Shown here: positions 1 through 6,316 of the stretch, one piece after another
How the letters are laid out: every line of letters begins with the position of its first letter
How positions within the stretch are numbered: position 1 is the stretch's first letter
Source: Frankiales bacterium
GTDB lineage: Bacteria; Actinomycetota; Actinomycetes; JAFAQI01
Reading direction: 5' to 3'
DNA: 9,776 nucleotides
NCBI GenBank assembly: GCA_019246495.1
Contig: JAFAQI010000119.1
Span: forward strand, 1 to 9,776
Position numbers and translations under genes: made by a program
Notes under the pieces: generated by a model
The model's input: the letters and a program-made list of their open reading frames with translations, nothing else
Told to the model about the DNA's origin: nothing
The model's database searches: none

Positions 1-64
1 CCTCCTCGGGACGACTCCTGGAACCCGACGTCGTCTACGGTGCCAGGAAATCTGACGGGTCGTC

Positions 65-70
65 AGGAGG
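65..70 (+). promoter_or_regulatory. Shine-Dalgarno site that fixes the HadA-like start
   Basis: A full-consensus AGGAGG lies 5 nt before the ATG at 76. It supports that codon over the in-frame GTG at 40. An out-of-frame ATG at 71 sits directly against the site and is too close to use. A TANNNT hexamer (TACGGT, 36-41) could be the -10 of a promoter with a short leader, but no convincing -35 is visible, so the promoter is only a possibility. The first 35 bases hold nothing else I can identify. Confidence 0.8.
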
Positions 71-75
71 ATGTC

Positions 76-552
76 ATGCCGCTCAACCGTGCGTTCGTCG
101 GACGCAGCTACCGGGCCGGCGGCACATTCGAGGTGTCCCGTGAGCACATCCGGCGGTTCGCGCAGGCGATCGGCGATGCCAACCCGGCGTACCTCGACCG
201 CTCGGCCGCGACCGACCTCGGTCATCCGGACGTCGTCGCGCCGCCGACGTTCCTCACCACTGTCGGGCTCAGCCTGCCGGACGCGAACGGCCCGCTGAGC
301 GACCCGGACCTCGGCATTGACCTCGGGCTCGTGGTGCACGGCGAGCAGCGCTACGTGCATCACCGGCCGGTGCGTCCCGGTGACGAGCTCACCGCGACAA
401 CGACGATCACCGACATCCGCGACGCTGGAGCCAACGAGCTGCTGTCGATGACGACAGAGATCCGTACGACGGCGGGCGAGCTCGTCGCCACGTCCTACAA
501 CACGATCGTGTCCCGCGGAACCGCGGCAACGGCGTCCGGCGAGGCGAGCTGA
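76..552 (+). CDS. HadA/HadC-like MaoC-fold dehydratase subunit (MaoC N-terminal / UPF0336 family)
   Basis: This 158-residue protein has the single hot-dog fold of the MaoC_dehydrat_N family. That family includes the mycobacterial HadA and HadC subunits of the type II fatty-acid (3R)-hydroxyacyl-ACP dehydratase. The N-terminal segment matches (VGRSY near residues 8-12, then a helix through RRFAQAIGD), as do APPTF at 55-59, the HHRPVRPGDEL stretch at 95-105 and the closing GELVATSYNTIVSR strand. In catalytic MaoC/HadB proteins an Asp/His dyad sits in D-x-N-P-x-H. Here the motif is D34-A-N-P-A-Y39 with Tyr in place of His, which fits a non-catalytic substrate-binding subunit. Such subunits normally pair with a HadB encoded next door. 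None follows: the next gene is convergent, 4 bp away. The start is set by AGGAGG at 65-70. The family is clear; the exact substrate is not. Confidence 0.8.
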   Translation: MPLNRAFVGRSYRAGGTFEVSREHIRRFAQAIGDANPAYLDRSAATDLGHPDVVAPPTFLTTVGLSLPDANGPLSDPDLGIDLGLVVHGEQRYVHHRPVRPGDELTATTTITDIRDAGANELLSMTTEIRTTAGELVATSYNTIVSRGTAATASGEAS

Positions 553-556
553 CGGA

Positions 557-1828
557 TCAGCCGACCAGGCGCCGGGCAGCGAGGGCTGCGCCGAGGAGTT
601 GCAGGCCGCGCGTCGTCGACGGGTCGAGTCCGGTCAGCTCCACGATCCGCCGCAGCCGGTAGTCAAGCGTGTTGGGATGCACGTGCAACGCGGCCGCGGT
701 CCGACGGCGGTCGAGGTCGTTCGCGAGGTAGACCTCGAGCGTGTGTGGCAGGTCGGGGTTGCGGTCGAGCGGATCGAGCAGCCGCAACAGCTCCTCCGTC
801 GCGTCGCTCGGCCGGGTGAGCTGGTACTCCAGCAGCACGTCGCGCAGCTGGTATCCATCCGGCGGCTTGCCCAGGCTGCGCGCCAGCCGGACCACGTCGC
901 CGGCCTGCCGGGCCGCGCGGACCACGTCGCCCGACCGGTGCGCGACGGCGCCACCGGCGAGCGCATCGGCACCGCTCGCCTCGCGCAGCTGCGCGACGAG
1001 CTCGGGCAACCGATCGGCGAGAGCCGCGGCGTCGTCAGCCGTCGTCGGGAGCAGCGCGGCGCCACCACCGGGCTCGAGCAGTGACAGCACCGGCTCGCCG
1101 GCGAACGCGTCGAGCGCGGCCTGCACCCGGCGGACCTTGCGCCGCGCCGCGATCGCGCCGCCGACGCCCTTCTCCGCCTCGTCCGGATGGGCCGCGAGCC
1201 GAATCGCAACCACGACGTAGGCATCGGCGATCTGCGCCCCGAGTCTCGCCGCGATGCCCTCGGCCGGCTCGCCGGCGAGCAGCGCGGACGCGAGTGCCCG
1301 GCGGGCGTCGCGCTCCTCGCCGTAGATGGTCTGCTGCTCCTCCAGGTACGCCGCAGCAACCGCGGCCGTCACCTGCTGCACATAGGCGAGCACCCGGCTG
1401 CCGGCGGCGATGAGTGCGGCGGTCTCGTCCGGCTGTGCGTCGGCGACGAGCGCCTCCCAGCCGATCCGCCCGCCGACGTGGTAAGCCGTGAGCACGGCGT
1501 CGAGCGGCACCCGCTCCTCCGCCCGGCGCGCCGCCGAGGTCCGCACGCCGCCGAGCTCCTCGTCGGTCAGCGAGCGGTCCGCGCGCAGTGCGGAGAAGAA
1601 CAGCCGCAGGTTGGCTGCGGTGATGTCGAGGATCTCGCCCTCGAGCTGCTCGCGCGGCAGCACGCCGTAGAGCGGAATCTCCTCGACGAACCGGTCGATC
1701 ATCCGCCGGGCGAGCTTCGGCACGGTCCGCTCGACCCGGGCATAGAGCGGGTGGTCCGTTCCGCCCGTCTCGTCCGGACTGCGGCGTGCTGGCACCCGGG
1801 CATTGTGCGCGGCCTTGTGCTCGGTCAC
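557..1828 (-). CDS. PucR/CdaR-family helix-turn-helix transcriptional regulator
   Basis: A 423-residue predicted cytoplasmic DNA-binding regulator. Residues about 28-190 form an alpha-helical sensor-like region of the type seen in RsbRD_N/PucR-like actinobacterial regulators. The middle part, about 195-330, resembles the degenerate GGDEF-like CdaR domain. The C-terminus, about 365-415, is a PucR-type HTH (HTH_30), with the typical R-R-x-T-A-A-x-L-x-V-H-P-N-T-L-x-Y-R-L-R-R-I run. Family members often respond to small metabolites such as purines, sugar acids or proline, but the ligand here cannot be read from sequence. The GTG start at 1828 has no Shine-Dalgarno and no well-placed -10, so the true start may be a little downstream, for example the GTG at 1795. 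The gene diverges from the quinone reductase across 29 bp, which makes autoregulation and control of that neighbour plausible; this is inference. It converges with the HadA-like gene. Confidence 0.85.
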   Translation of the reverse strand: MTEHKAAHNARVPARRSPDETGGTDHPLYARVERTVPKLARRMIDRFVEEIPLYGVLPREQLEGEILDITAANLRLFFSALRADRSLTDEELGGVRTSAARRAEERVPLDAVLTAYHVGGRIGWEALVADAQPDETAALIAAGSRVLAYVQQVTAAVAAAYLEEQQTIYGEERDARRALASALLAGEPAEGIAARLGAQIADAYVVVAIRLAAHPDEAEKGVGGAIAARRKVRRVQAALDAFAGEPVLSLLEPGGGAALLPTTADDAAALADRLPELVAQLREASGADALAGGAVAHRSGDVVRAARQAGDVVRLARSLGKPPDGYQLRDVLLEYQLTRPSDATEELLRLLDPLDRNPDLPHTLEVYLANDLDRRRTAAALHVHPNTLDYRLRRIVELTGLDPSTTRGLQLLGAALAARRLVG

Positions 1829-1844
1829 AAATGCGGGCCCGTCG

Positions 1845-1850
1845 TACCGT
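1845..1850 (+). promoter_or_regulatory. Predicted -10 element (TACCGT) for a leaderless quinone reductase mRNA
   Basis: TACCGT fits the actinobacterial TANNNT -10 consensus and ends 7 nt before the GTG at 1858, so transcription would begin at or next to the start codon. No Shine-Dalgarno precedes that GTG. The element lies inside the 29-bp divergent gap with the regulator gene, next to the 8-bp palindrome CGGGCCCG (1834-1841). No -35 is evident. Confidence 0.5.
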
Positions 1851-1857
1851 CCGGCTT

Positions 1858-2838
1858 GTGCATGCAGTCACGCTGACCGGCTTCGGCGACGTCGACGTCC
1901 TTCGCTGGACCGATGTCGCCGATCCGGTTGCCGGAGCGGGCGAGGTTGTCGTCGAGGTCGTCGCGAGCGCGGTCAACCGGGCGGATCTGCTGCAGCGCCA
2001 GGGTTTCTATCCGCCACCACCCGGAGCGTCCGACATCCTGGGCCTCGAGTGCAGCGGCCGCATCGCCGAGATCGGGGCGGGCGTCGAGAGCTGGTCCGTC
2101 GGCGACGAGGTGTGCGCGCTGCTCGCCGGCGGCGGCTACGCCGAGCGGGTCGCGGTGCCGGCGGGCCAGCTCATGCCGATCCCGGGCGGTGTCGACCTCG
2201 CCGACGCCGGCGGCCTCCCGGAGGTCGCGTGCACCGTCTGGTCGAACCTCGTGCAGGCGGCGCGGCTGACCGCCGGCGAGTCGGTGCTCGTGCACGGAGG
2301 TGCGAGCGGAATCGGCACGATGGCGCTGCAAGTTGCCAAGGCTCTGGGCGCGGCGCCCGTGCTGTGTACGGCGTCGGCTGCCAAGGCGGATCGGTGCCGG
2401 GAGCTCGGCGCCGACGCGGTGATCGACTATCGATCGGACGACTTCGTTGCCGTCGCGCGGGAGCTGACCGGCGGGCGTGGCATCGACGTGGTCCTCGACA
2501 TCCTCGGTGCGGCGTACCTCGCGCGCAACGTCGAGGTGCTCGCGGCCGACGGCCGGCTCGTGGTCATCGGCTTGCAGGGCGGCGCCACCGCCGAGCTCGA
2601 CCTCAACGCGATGCTGCGCAAACGCGCCACGCTGTCCGCGGCAGGCCTGCGGGCCCGGCCGCTCGAGCAGAAGGCGCGCATCTGCCATGCGGTCGCGGCG
2701 GAGCTGTGGCCACTGGTCGCCGACGGCCGGGTCCGGCCGGTCATCGCTGCGCGGTTTCCGATGTCCCGCGCGGCCGAGGCACACACCCTCGTCGCGGACT
2801 CCGGCCACATCGGCAAGGTGCTGCTGACCCCGGGCTGA
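1858..2838 (+). CDS. PIG3-type NAD(P)H:quinone oxidoreductase (zinc-independent MDR family)
   Basis: A 326-residue cytosolic medium-chain reductase of the quinone oxidoreductase class, close to the TP53I3/PIG3 subfamily. It is predicted to reduce quinones or related enones with NADPH. The GroES-like N-terminal domain carries the PIG3 signature N40-RADLLQRQG followed by YPPPPGASDILGLE. The Rossmann domain carries H146-GGASGIG for dinucleotide binding. The catalytic zinc ligands of alcohol dehydrogenases are not apparent. I chose the GTG at 1858 because the family begins directly with a strand like VHAVTLTGFG, and because a TANNNT element sits 7 nt upstream. An in-frame ATG at 1831 would add nine residues and nearly abut the divergent gene's start. 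In Mycobacterium tuberculosis, from memory, a quinone reductase gene also lies a few genes from the bpa homologue, so the neighbourhood may be conserved. Confidence 0.88.
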   Translation: MHAVTLTGFGDVDVLRWTDVADPVAGAGEVVVEVVASAVNRADLLQRQGFYPPPPGASDILGLECSGRIAEIGAGVESWSVGDEVCALLAGGGYAERVAVPAGQLMPIPGGVDLADAGGLPEVACTVWSNLVQAARLTAGESVLVHGGASGIGTMALQVAKALGAAPVLCTASAAKADRCRELGADAVIDYRSDDFVAVARELTGGRGIDVVLDILGAAYLARNVEVLAADGRLVVIGLQGGATAELDLNAMLRKRATLSAAGLRARPLEQKARICHAVAAELWPLVADGRVRPVIAARFPMSRAAEAHTLVADSGHIGKVLLTPG

Positions 2839-2866
2839 GCGTTCCCGGCCCCGACCGGCCTTGCCA

Positions 2867-2889
2867 GAACGGCGTTCGGTACGGCGTAC
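2867..2889 (+). promoter_or_regulatory. Candidate operator: two tandem 11-bp inverted repeats upstream of the acyl-CoA dehydrogenase
   Basis: GAACGGCGTTC (2867-2877) and GTACGGCGTAC (2879-2889) are two imperfect palindromes of the shape G-W-A-C-N3-G-T-W-C, repeating every 12 bp. They lie in the 105-bp gap between the quinone reductase and the acyl-CoA dehydrogenase. The second overlaps TACTAG (2887-2892), a possible weak -10. TAACAA at 2897-2902 is an alternative. A pair of inverted repeats on one face of the helix is typical of dimeric repressors such as TetR-family regulators, which commonly control fatty-acid degradation genes in actinobacteria. The repeats are seen directly; the operator role is inference. 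Confidence 0.4.
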
Positions 2890-2930
2890 TAGCGGGTAAC
2901 AACATTCGCGAAGCGCCCGAGAGCCCGAGC

Positions 2931-2936
2931 AAGGAG
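2931..2936 (+). promoter_or_regulatory. Shine-Dalgarno site of the acyl-CoA dehydrogenase
   Basis: AAGGAG lies 7 nt before the GTG at 2944 and decides that non-ATG start. This gene therefore has a leader, unlike its leaderless-looking neighbours bpa and uppP. Confidence 0.75.
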
Positions 2937-2943
2937 CCCCGCC

Positions 2944-4815
2944 GTGTCCACGAAGCAGGTCAGCGAGAAGGAAGCCCGCCAGGTCGCCGAGGCCGCGCGC
3001 GAGGCCGAGTGGAAGCTCCCGAGCTTCGGCAAGGAGCTGTTCCTCGGCAACTTCCGGCTCGACCTGATCCACCCGCAGCCCAAGCTGTCGGCGGAGGCCA
3101 CCGAGAAGGGCGAGCGGTTCCTCGCCGAGCTGCGTACGTTCCTGGAGAACAAGGTCGACCCGCTGCAGATCGAGCGCGATGCCAAGATCCCGGACGACGT
3201 CGTCGAGGGACTCAAGGAGCTCGGCGCACTCGGCATGAAGATCCCGACCGAGTACGGCGGGCTCGGGCTGTCGCAGGTCTACTACAACAAGGCTCTCGCC
3301 CTTGCTGGGGTGTGGCACTCCGCGCTGTCGACACTGCTCTCGGCGCACCAGTCGATCGGCCTCCCGCAGCCGCTGATGTTGTTCGGTTCGGAGGAGCAGA
3401 AGCGCGAGTGGCTGCCCAAGGTTGCGCGCACGCACATCAGCGCGTTCCTGCTCACCGAGCCCGACGTCGGCTCCGACCCGGCGCGGCTGTCCGCGACGGC
3501 CGTCCCGACCGACGACGGCAGTGCCTACGTCATCAACGGCAAGAAGCTCTGGGCGACGAACGGTGCTGTTGCCGACGTCGTCGTCATCATGGCTGTCATT
3601 CCGAAGTCGGATGGCCACAAGGGCGGCATCAGCGCGTTCATCGTTCCCTGCGACGCGTCCGGCGTCAGCGTCGAGCGGCGCAACGCATTCATGGGACTGC
3701 GCGGCATCGAGAACAGCGTCACGGTGTTCAACGACGTCCGGGTGCCGAAGGAAAACCTCATCGGCAAGGAGGGCGCGGGACTCAAGATCGCGCTCACGAC
3801 ACTCAACACCGGGCGGCTCTCGCTGCCGGCGATCTGCGCGAGCCAGGCGAAGTACGCACTGAAGATCGCGCGCGAGTGGGGCGGCGAGCGGGTGCAGTGG
3901 GGTGTGCCGGTCGGCAAGCACGACGCCATCGCGCAGAAGACCGCGTTCCTCGCCGGGACGGCGTTCGGTCTCGAGGCGATGCTCGACGTGTCGTCGCGCC
4001 TCGCCGACGAGAAGCGCAACGACATCCGCATCGAAGCCGCACTCGCCAAGCTCTACGGCTCGGAGATGGGCTGGAAGGCGATGGACGAGCTCGTGCAGAT
4101 CCGCGGCGGCCGCGGCTACGAGACCGCAGAGTCGCTGAAGGCGCGCGGGGAGAAGGCGATCCCTGCGGAGCAGATGCTGCGCGACATGCGCATCAACCGG
4201 ATCTTCGAAGGCTCGACCGAGATCATGCACCTGCTCATCGCCCGCGAGGCAGTCGACCAGCACCTGTCCGTCGCCGGCGACATCATCGAGCCGGACGTGC
4301 CGATCGGTGACAAGGCGAAGACCGCCGTGAAGGCGGGCGGCTTCTATGCAAAGTGGCTGCCCAAGCTCGCGCTGGGCCAGGGCACGACGCCTTCGTCGTA
4401 CGCCGAGTTCGGCGAGCTGGCGAAGCACCTGCGGTTCGCCGAGCGCAACTGCCGCAAGCTCGCGCGGTCGACGTTCTATGGCATGAGCCGCTGGCAGGGG
4501 AAGCTCGAGAAGAAGCAGACGTTCCTCGGTCGCATCGTCGACGTCGGCGCGGAGCTCTATGCGATCGCGTCGGCGTGCGTCTATGCGCAGACGCTGCAGA
4601 ACGAGGACCCGGCCAATGCCGCGCAGTACGCCGAGCTCGCCGACCTGTTCTGCAACCAGGCGCGCCGCCGCGTCGACCGGTTGTTCCACGACCTGTGGTT
4701 CAACGACGACGACGACAACTACCAGGCCGCGCTCAAGGTGCTCGACGGGCGTTACCGGTTCTTCGAGGCCGACCTCGCGGACCCGGCAGGCGAGGGCCCG
4801 CAACTCGGCTCCTGA
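2944..4815 (+). CDS. Acyl-CoA dehydrogenase, long VLCAD/ACAD9-like form
   Basis: A 623-residue FAD enzyme for the first step of fatty-acid beta-oxidation: an acyl-CoA is oxidised to the trans-2-enoyl-CoA and electrons pass to ETF. The core shows an N-terminal helical domain (about 55-165). Acyl-CoA dehydrogenase signature 1 is L170-TEPDVGSD, and the beta-barrel holds the KKLWATNG stretch. Signature 2 is Q385-IRGGRGYE. The predicted catalytic base is Glu422 in RIFEGSTEI, matching the MCAD-type IYEGT position. Ordinary bacterial enzymes have about 380 residues. This one has a further helical region of roughly 170 residues (about 450-615), the layout of VLCAD and ACAD9, which suggests long-chain substrates and possible membrane association. 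The GTG start is set by AAGGAG at 2931-2936. It lies on the same strand as bpa, but bpa appears to have its own promoter. Confidence 0.93.
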   Translation: MSTKQVSEKEARQVAEAAREAEWKLPSFGKELFLGNFRLDLIHPQPKLSAEATEKGERFLAELRTFLENKVDPLQIERDAKIPDDVVEGLKELGALGMKIPTEYGGLGLSQVYYNKALALAGVWHSALSTLLSAHQSIGLPQPLMLFGSEEQKREWLPKVARTHISAFLLTEPDVGSDPARLSATAVPTDDGSAYVINGKKLWATNGAVADVVVIMAVIPKSDGHKGGISAFIVPCDASGVSVERRNAFMGLRGIENSVTVFNDVRVPKENLIGKEGAGLKIALTTLNTGRLSLPAICASQAKYALKIAREWGGERVQWGVPVGKHDAIAQKTAFLAGTAFGLEAMLDVSSRLADEKRNDIRIEAALAKLYGSEMGWKAMDELVQIRGGRGYETAESLKARGEKAIPAEQMLRDMRINRIFEGSTEIMHLLIAREAVDQHLSVAGDIIEPDVPIGDKAKTAVKAGGFYAKWLPKLALGQGTTPSSYAEFGELAKHLRFAERNCRKLARSTFYGMSRWQGKLEKKQTFLGRIVDVGAELYAIASACVYAQTLQNEDPANAAQYAELADLFCNQARRRVDRLFHDLWFNDDDDNYQAALKVLDGRYRFFEADLADPAGEGPQLGS

Positions 4816-4833
4816 GCGCGCTCCGGCCGTCCG

Positions 4834-4839
4834 TAGTCT
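4834..4839 (+). promoter_or_regulatory. Predicted -10 element (TAGTCT) for leaderless bpa
   Basis: TAGTCT fits TANNNT and ends 7 nt before the ATG at 4847, inside a 31-bp gap with no Shine-Dalgarno. This predicts a leaderless bpa transcript independent of acyl-CoA dehydrogenase read-through. Confidence 0.55.
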
Positions 4840-4846
4840 GGTCGTC

Positions 4847-5377
4847 ATGACCGAGAATCCCGGACGGCCGGACGGGTTGCGCGTTGTCACGCTCGGCCCG
4901 GACGGGATGCCGACGGAAGACCCAGCGACGGGCGGCGTCGACGAGAACGACATCGGCGAGAGCGCGCTCAGCGACATGGTCGAGCAGCCGGCCAAGGTCA
5001 TGCGGATCGGCACGATGATCAAGCAGCTGCTCGAAGAGGTCCGCGCCGCGCCGCTCGACGACGCGAGCCGCTCCCGGCTGCGGGAGATCTACGACAACTC
5101 CATCAAGGAACTGTCCGGAGGTCTCGCACCCGAGCTGCGCGAGGAGCTCGAGCGTCTCTCCCTGCCGTTCACCGAGGACACCGTTCCGAGTGATGCCGAG
5201 CTGCGGATCGCGCAGGCCCAGCTCGTGGGCTGGCTCGAGGGTCTGTTCCACGGCATCCAGACCGCGCTGTTCGCGCAGCAGATGGCTGCTCGCGCACAGC
5301 TCGAGGAGATGCGTCGGCGCGCGTTGCCAATGGGTTCCGGCCAGCCGGGCCCCCAGCCTTCCGGCCCGTACCTCTAG
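4847..5377 (+). CDS. bpa: Bacterial proteasome activator Bpa/PafE (DUF2587)
   Basis: A 176-residue homologue of Mycobacterium tuberculosis Rv3780 (Bpa, also PafE). Bpa forms a dodecameric ring that docks on the 20S proteasome, opens its gate without ATP, and aids degradation of unfolded proteins such as HspR. The family core is very clear. A helix starts at V45-EQPAKVMRIGTMIKQLLEEV, followed by APELREEL (94-101), then the long helix through DAELRIAQAQLVGWLEG (116-132) and LFHGIQTALFAQQMAARAQL (133-152). The acidic, variable first 40 residues and the flexible Gly/Pro-rich tail (161-172) are usual. The tail ends G173-P-Y-L; the mycobacterial protein ends GQYL, the proteasome-docking motif, so one residue differs while Tyr-Leu is kept. 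Proteasome genes are not in the window. The start is the ATG at 4847, 7 nt after a TANNNT element. Confidence 0.95.
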   Translation: MTENPGRPDGLRVVTLGPDGMPTEDPATGGVDENDIGESALSDMVEQPAKVMRIGTMIKQLLEEVRAAPLDDASRSRLREIYDNSIKELSGGLAPELREELERLSLPFTEDTVPSDAELRIAQAQLVGWLEGLFHGIQTALFAQQMAARAQLEEMRRRALPMGSGQPGPQPSGPYL

Positions 5378-5380
5378 GGT
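5375..5380 (+). promoter_or_regulatory. Predicted -10 element (TAGGGT) for leaderless uppP, overlapping the bpa stop codon
   Basis: TAGGGT fits TANNNT and ends 8 nt before the uppP GTG at 5389. Its first three bases are the TAG stop codon of bpa. No Shine-Dalgarno lies in the 11-nt gap, so uppP is either read from this leaderless start or from bpa read-through without a ribosome binding site. Confidence 0.5.
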
Positions 5381-5388
5381 CTGTCGGC

Positions 5389-6288
5389 GTGGGTGGTCTC
5401 TCGTATCTCCAAGCGGTTGTCATCGGTGCGCTTCAAGGGATCACCGAGCTGTTCCCCGTCTCGAGTCTCGGTCACTCGGTGCTCGTGCCCGCATGGATCG
5501 GCGGCTCGTGGAGCCATCTGGTCACGCAGGAGTCGCAGAAGGAGTCCGGCTACCTCGCGTTCATCGTCGTTCTGCATGTGGCCACAGCTCTGGCGCTGCT
5601 GCTGTTCTTCTGGCGCGAATGGCTTGCGATCGTCACCGGCTTGCTCCGCTCGATCAAGAACCGCCGTATCGAGACCGTCTATGAGCGCATGGCGTGGCTC
5701 ATCGTCATCGCAACGATTCCCGCTGGGTTGACCGGCTTGCTGCTCGAGCACTCCCTGCGCACGCTGTTCGCCAAACCACTCGCTGCGGCGATCTTCCTGA
5801 CCATCAACGGCCTGCTGTTGCTCGGTGGCGAGCGCGTCCGCCGGCGGGCCGTGGCCAACGTCGATGCAACGCCGCCCGACGCGCCCGTCGAGGTCCTCGA
5901 CCGGGGCGTCACCGAACGCGTCCGGCCCGTCGACGCAGGGGCCATCGGGCTAGCTCAGATGCTCGCCCTCTTCGCGGGCATCAGCCGGTCCGGAATCACC
6001 ATGATCGCGGGCCTGTTCCGCGGTCTGGACCACGAGCAGGCCGTTCGGTTCTCCTTCTTGCTGGCAACGCCGATCATCTTCGCGGCCGGCGTCTACAAGA
6101 TCCCCGACTTCACCGGCCCGCTCGGCAACGGCATCCGCGCCCAGGCCATGGCCGGTGCCGCGGTCGCGTTCGTCTGTGCTCTCGCCGCCGTGAAGTTCCT
6201 GACGAAGTACTTCGAGACGCGTCGCTTGACGCCCTTCGGCTACTACTGCCTCGCCTTCGGCGTCGCGAGCATCGCGCGCTTCGCCTGA
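5389..6288 (+). CDS. uppP: Undecaprenyl-diphosphatase (UppP/BacA family)
   Basis: A 299-residue integral membrane enzyme that removes a phosphate from undecaprenyl (or a shorter polyprenyl) diphosphate. This regenerates the lipid carrier for peptidoglycan and other wall polymers and gives background bacitracin resistance. Both family signatures are present. The first, Q16-GITELFPVSSLGH29, contains Glu20 and His29. The second, G197-ISRSGIT, contains Arg200, the counterpart of the catalytic arginine of E. coli UppP. Several hydrophobic helices flank these motifs, for example about 59-74, 104-120 and 126-145. A polar loop of roughly 40 residues (about 146-185, with RVRRR and acidic stretches) sits before the second signature and is longer than in E. 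coli. The GTG at 5389 begins right at the expected first helix. The gene follows bpa by 11 nt. Confidence 0.93.
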   Translation: MGGLSYLQAVVIGALQGITELFPVSSLGHSVLVPAWIGGSWSHLVTQESQKESGYLAFIVVLHVATALALLLFFWREWLAIVTGLLRSIKNRRIETVYERMAWLIVIATIPAGLTGLLLEHSLRTLFAKPLAAAIFLTINGLLLLGGERVRRRAVANVDATPPDAPVEVLDRGVTERVRPVDAGAIGLAQMLALFAGISRSGITMIAGLFRGLDHEQAVRFSFLLATPIIFAAGVYKIPDFTGPLGNGIRAQAMAGAAVAFVCALAAVKFLTKYFETRRLTPFGYYCLAFGVASIARFA

Positions 6289-6294
6289 CGAAAG

Positions 6295-6310
6295 CTCGGC
6301 GCAAGCCGAG
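6295..6310. terminator. Small hairpin between convergent uppP and the membrane-protein gene
   Basis: CTCGGC (6295-6300), loop GCAA, GCCGAG (6305-6310): a 6-bp GC-rich stem with a stable GNRA loop in the 28-bp gap between two convergent stop codons. No T-run follows on either strand. It may act as a modest bidirectional terminator, but the stem is short. Confidence 0.4.
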
Positions 6311-6316
6311 AGCCGT

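Noticed and set aside
513..526. CCGCGG-AA-CCGCGG near the end of the HadA-like gene as a terminator
   Set aside because: It lies inside the coding region and its loop is too tight for the full stem; short GC palindromes like this are common by chance here.
2861..2892. TTGCCA and TACTAG as a -35/-10 pair before the acyl-CoA dehydrogenase
   Set aside because: The spacing is 20 bp, too long for a standard promoter, and TACTAG lacks the final T.
1803..4310. An 835-codon plus-strand open frame overlapping the same two genes in another frame
   Set aside because: Composition dominated by Arg, Gly and Ala, no domain, and out of frame with well-supported proteins; a frame shadow.
1825..5022. A 1065-codon open frame on the minus strand opposite the quinone reductase and acyl-CoA dehydrogenase
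   Set aside because: Arg- and Ala-rich low-information product, antisense to two genes with clear family motifs. Long antisense frames are expected at this GC content.
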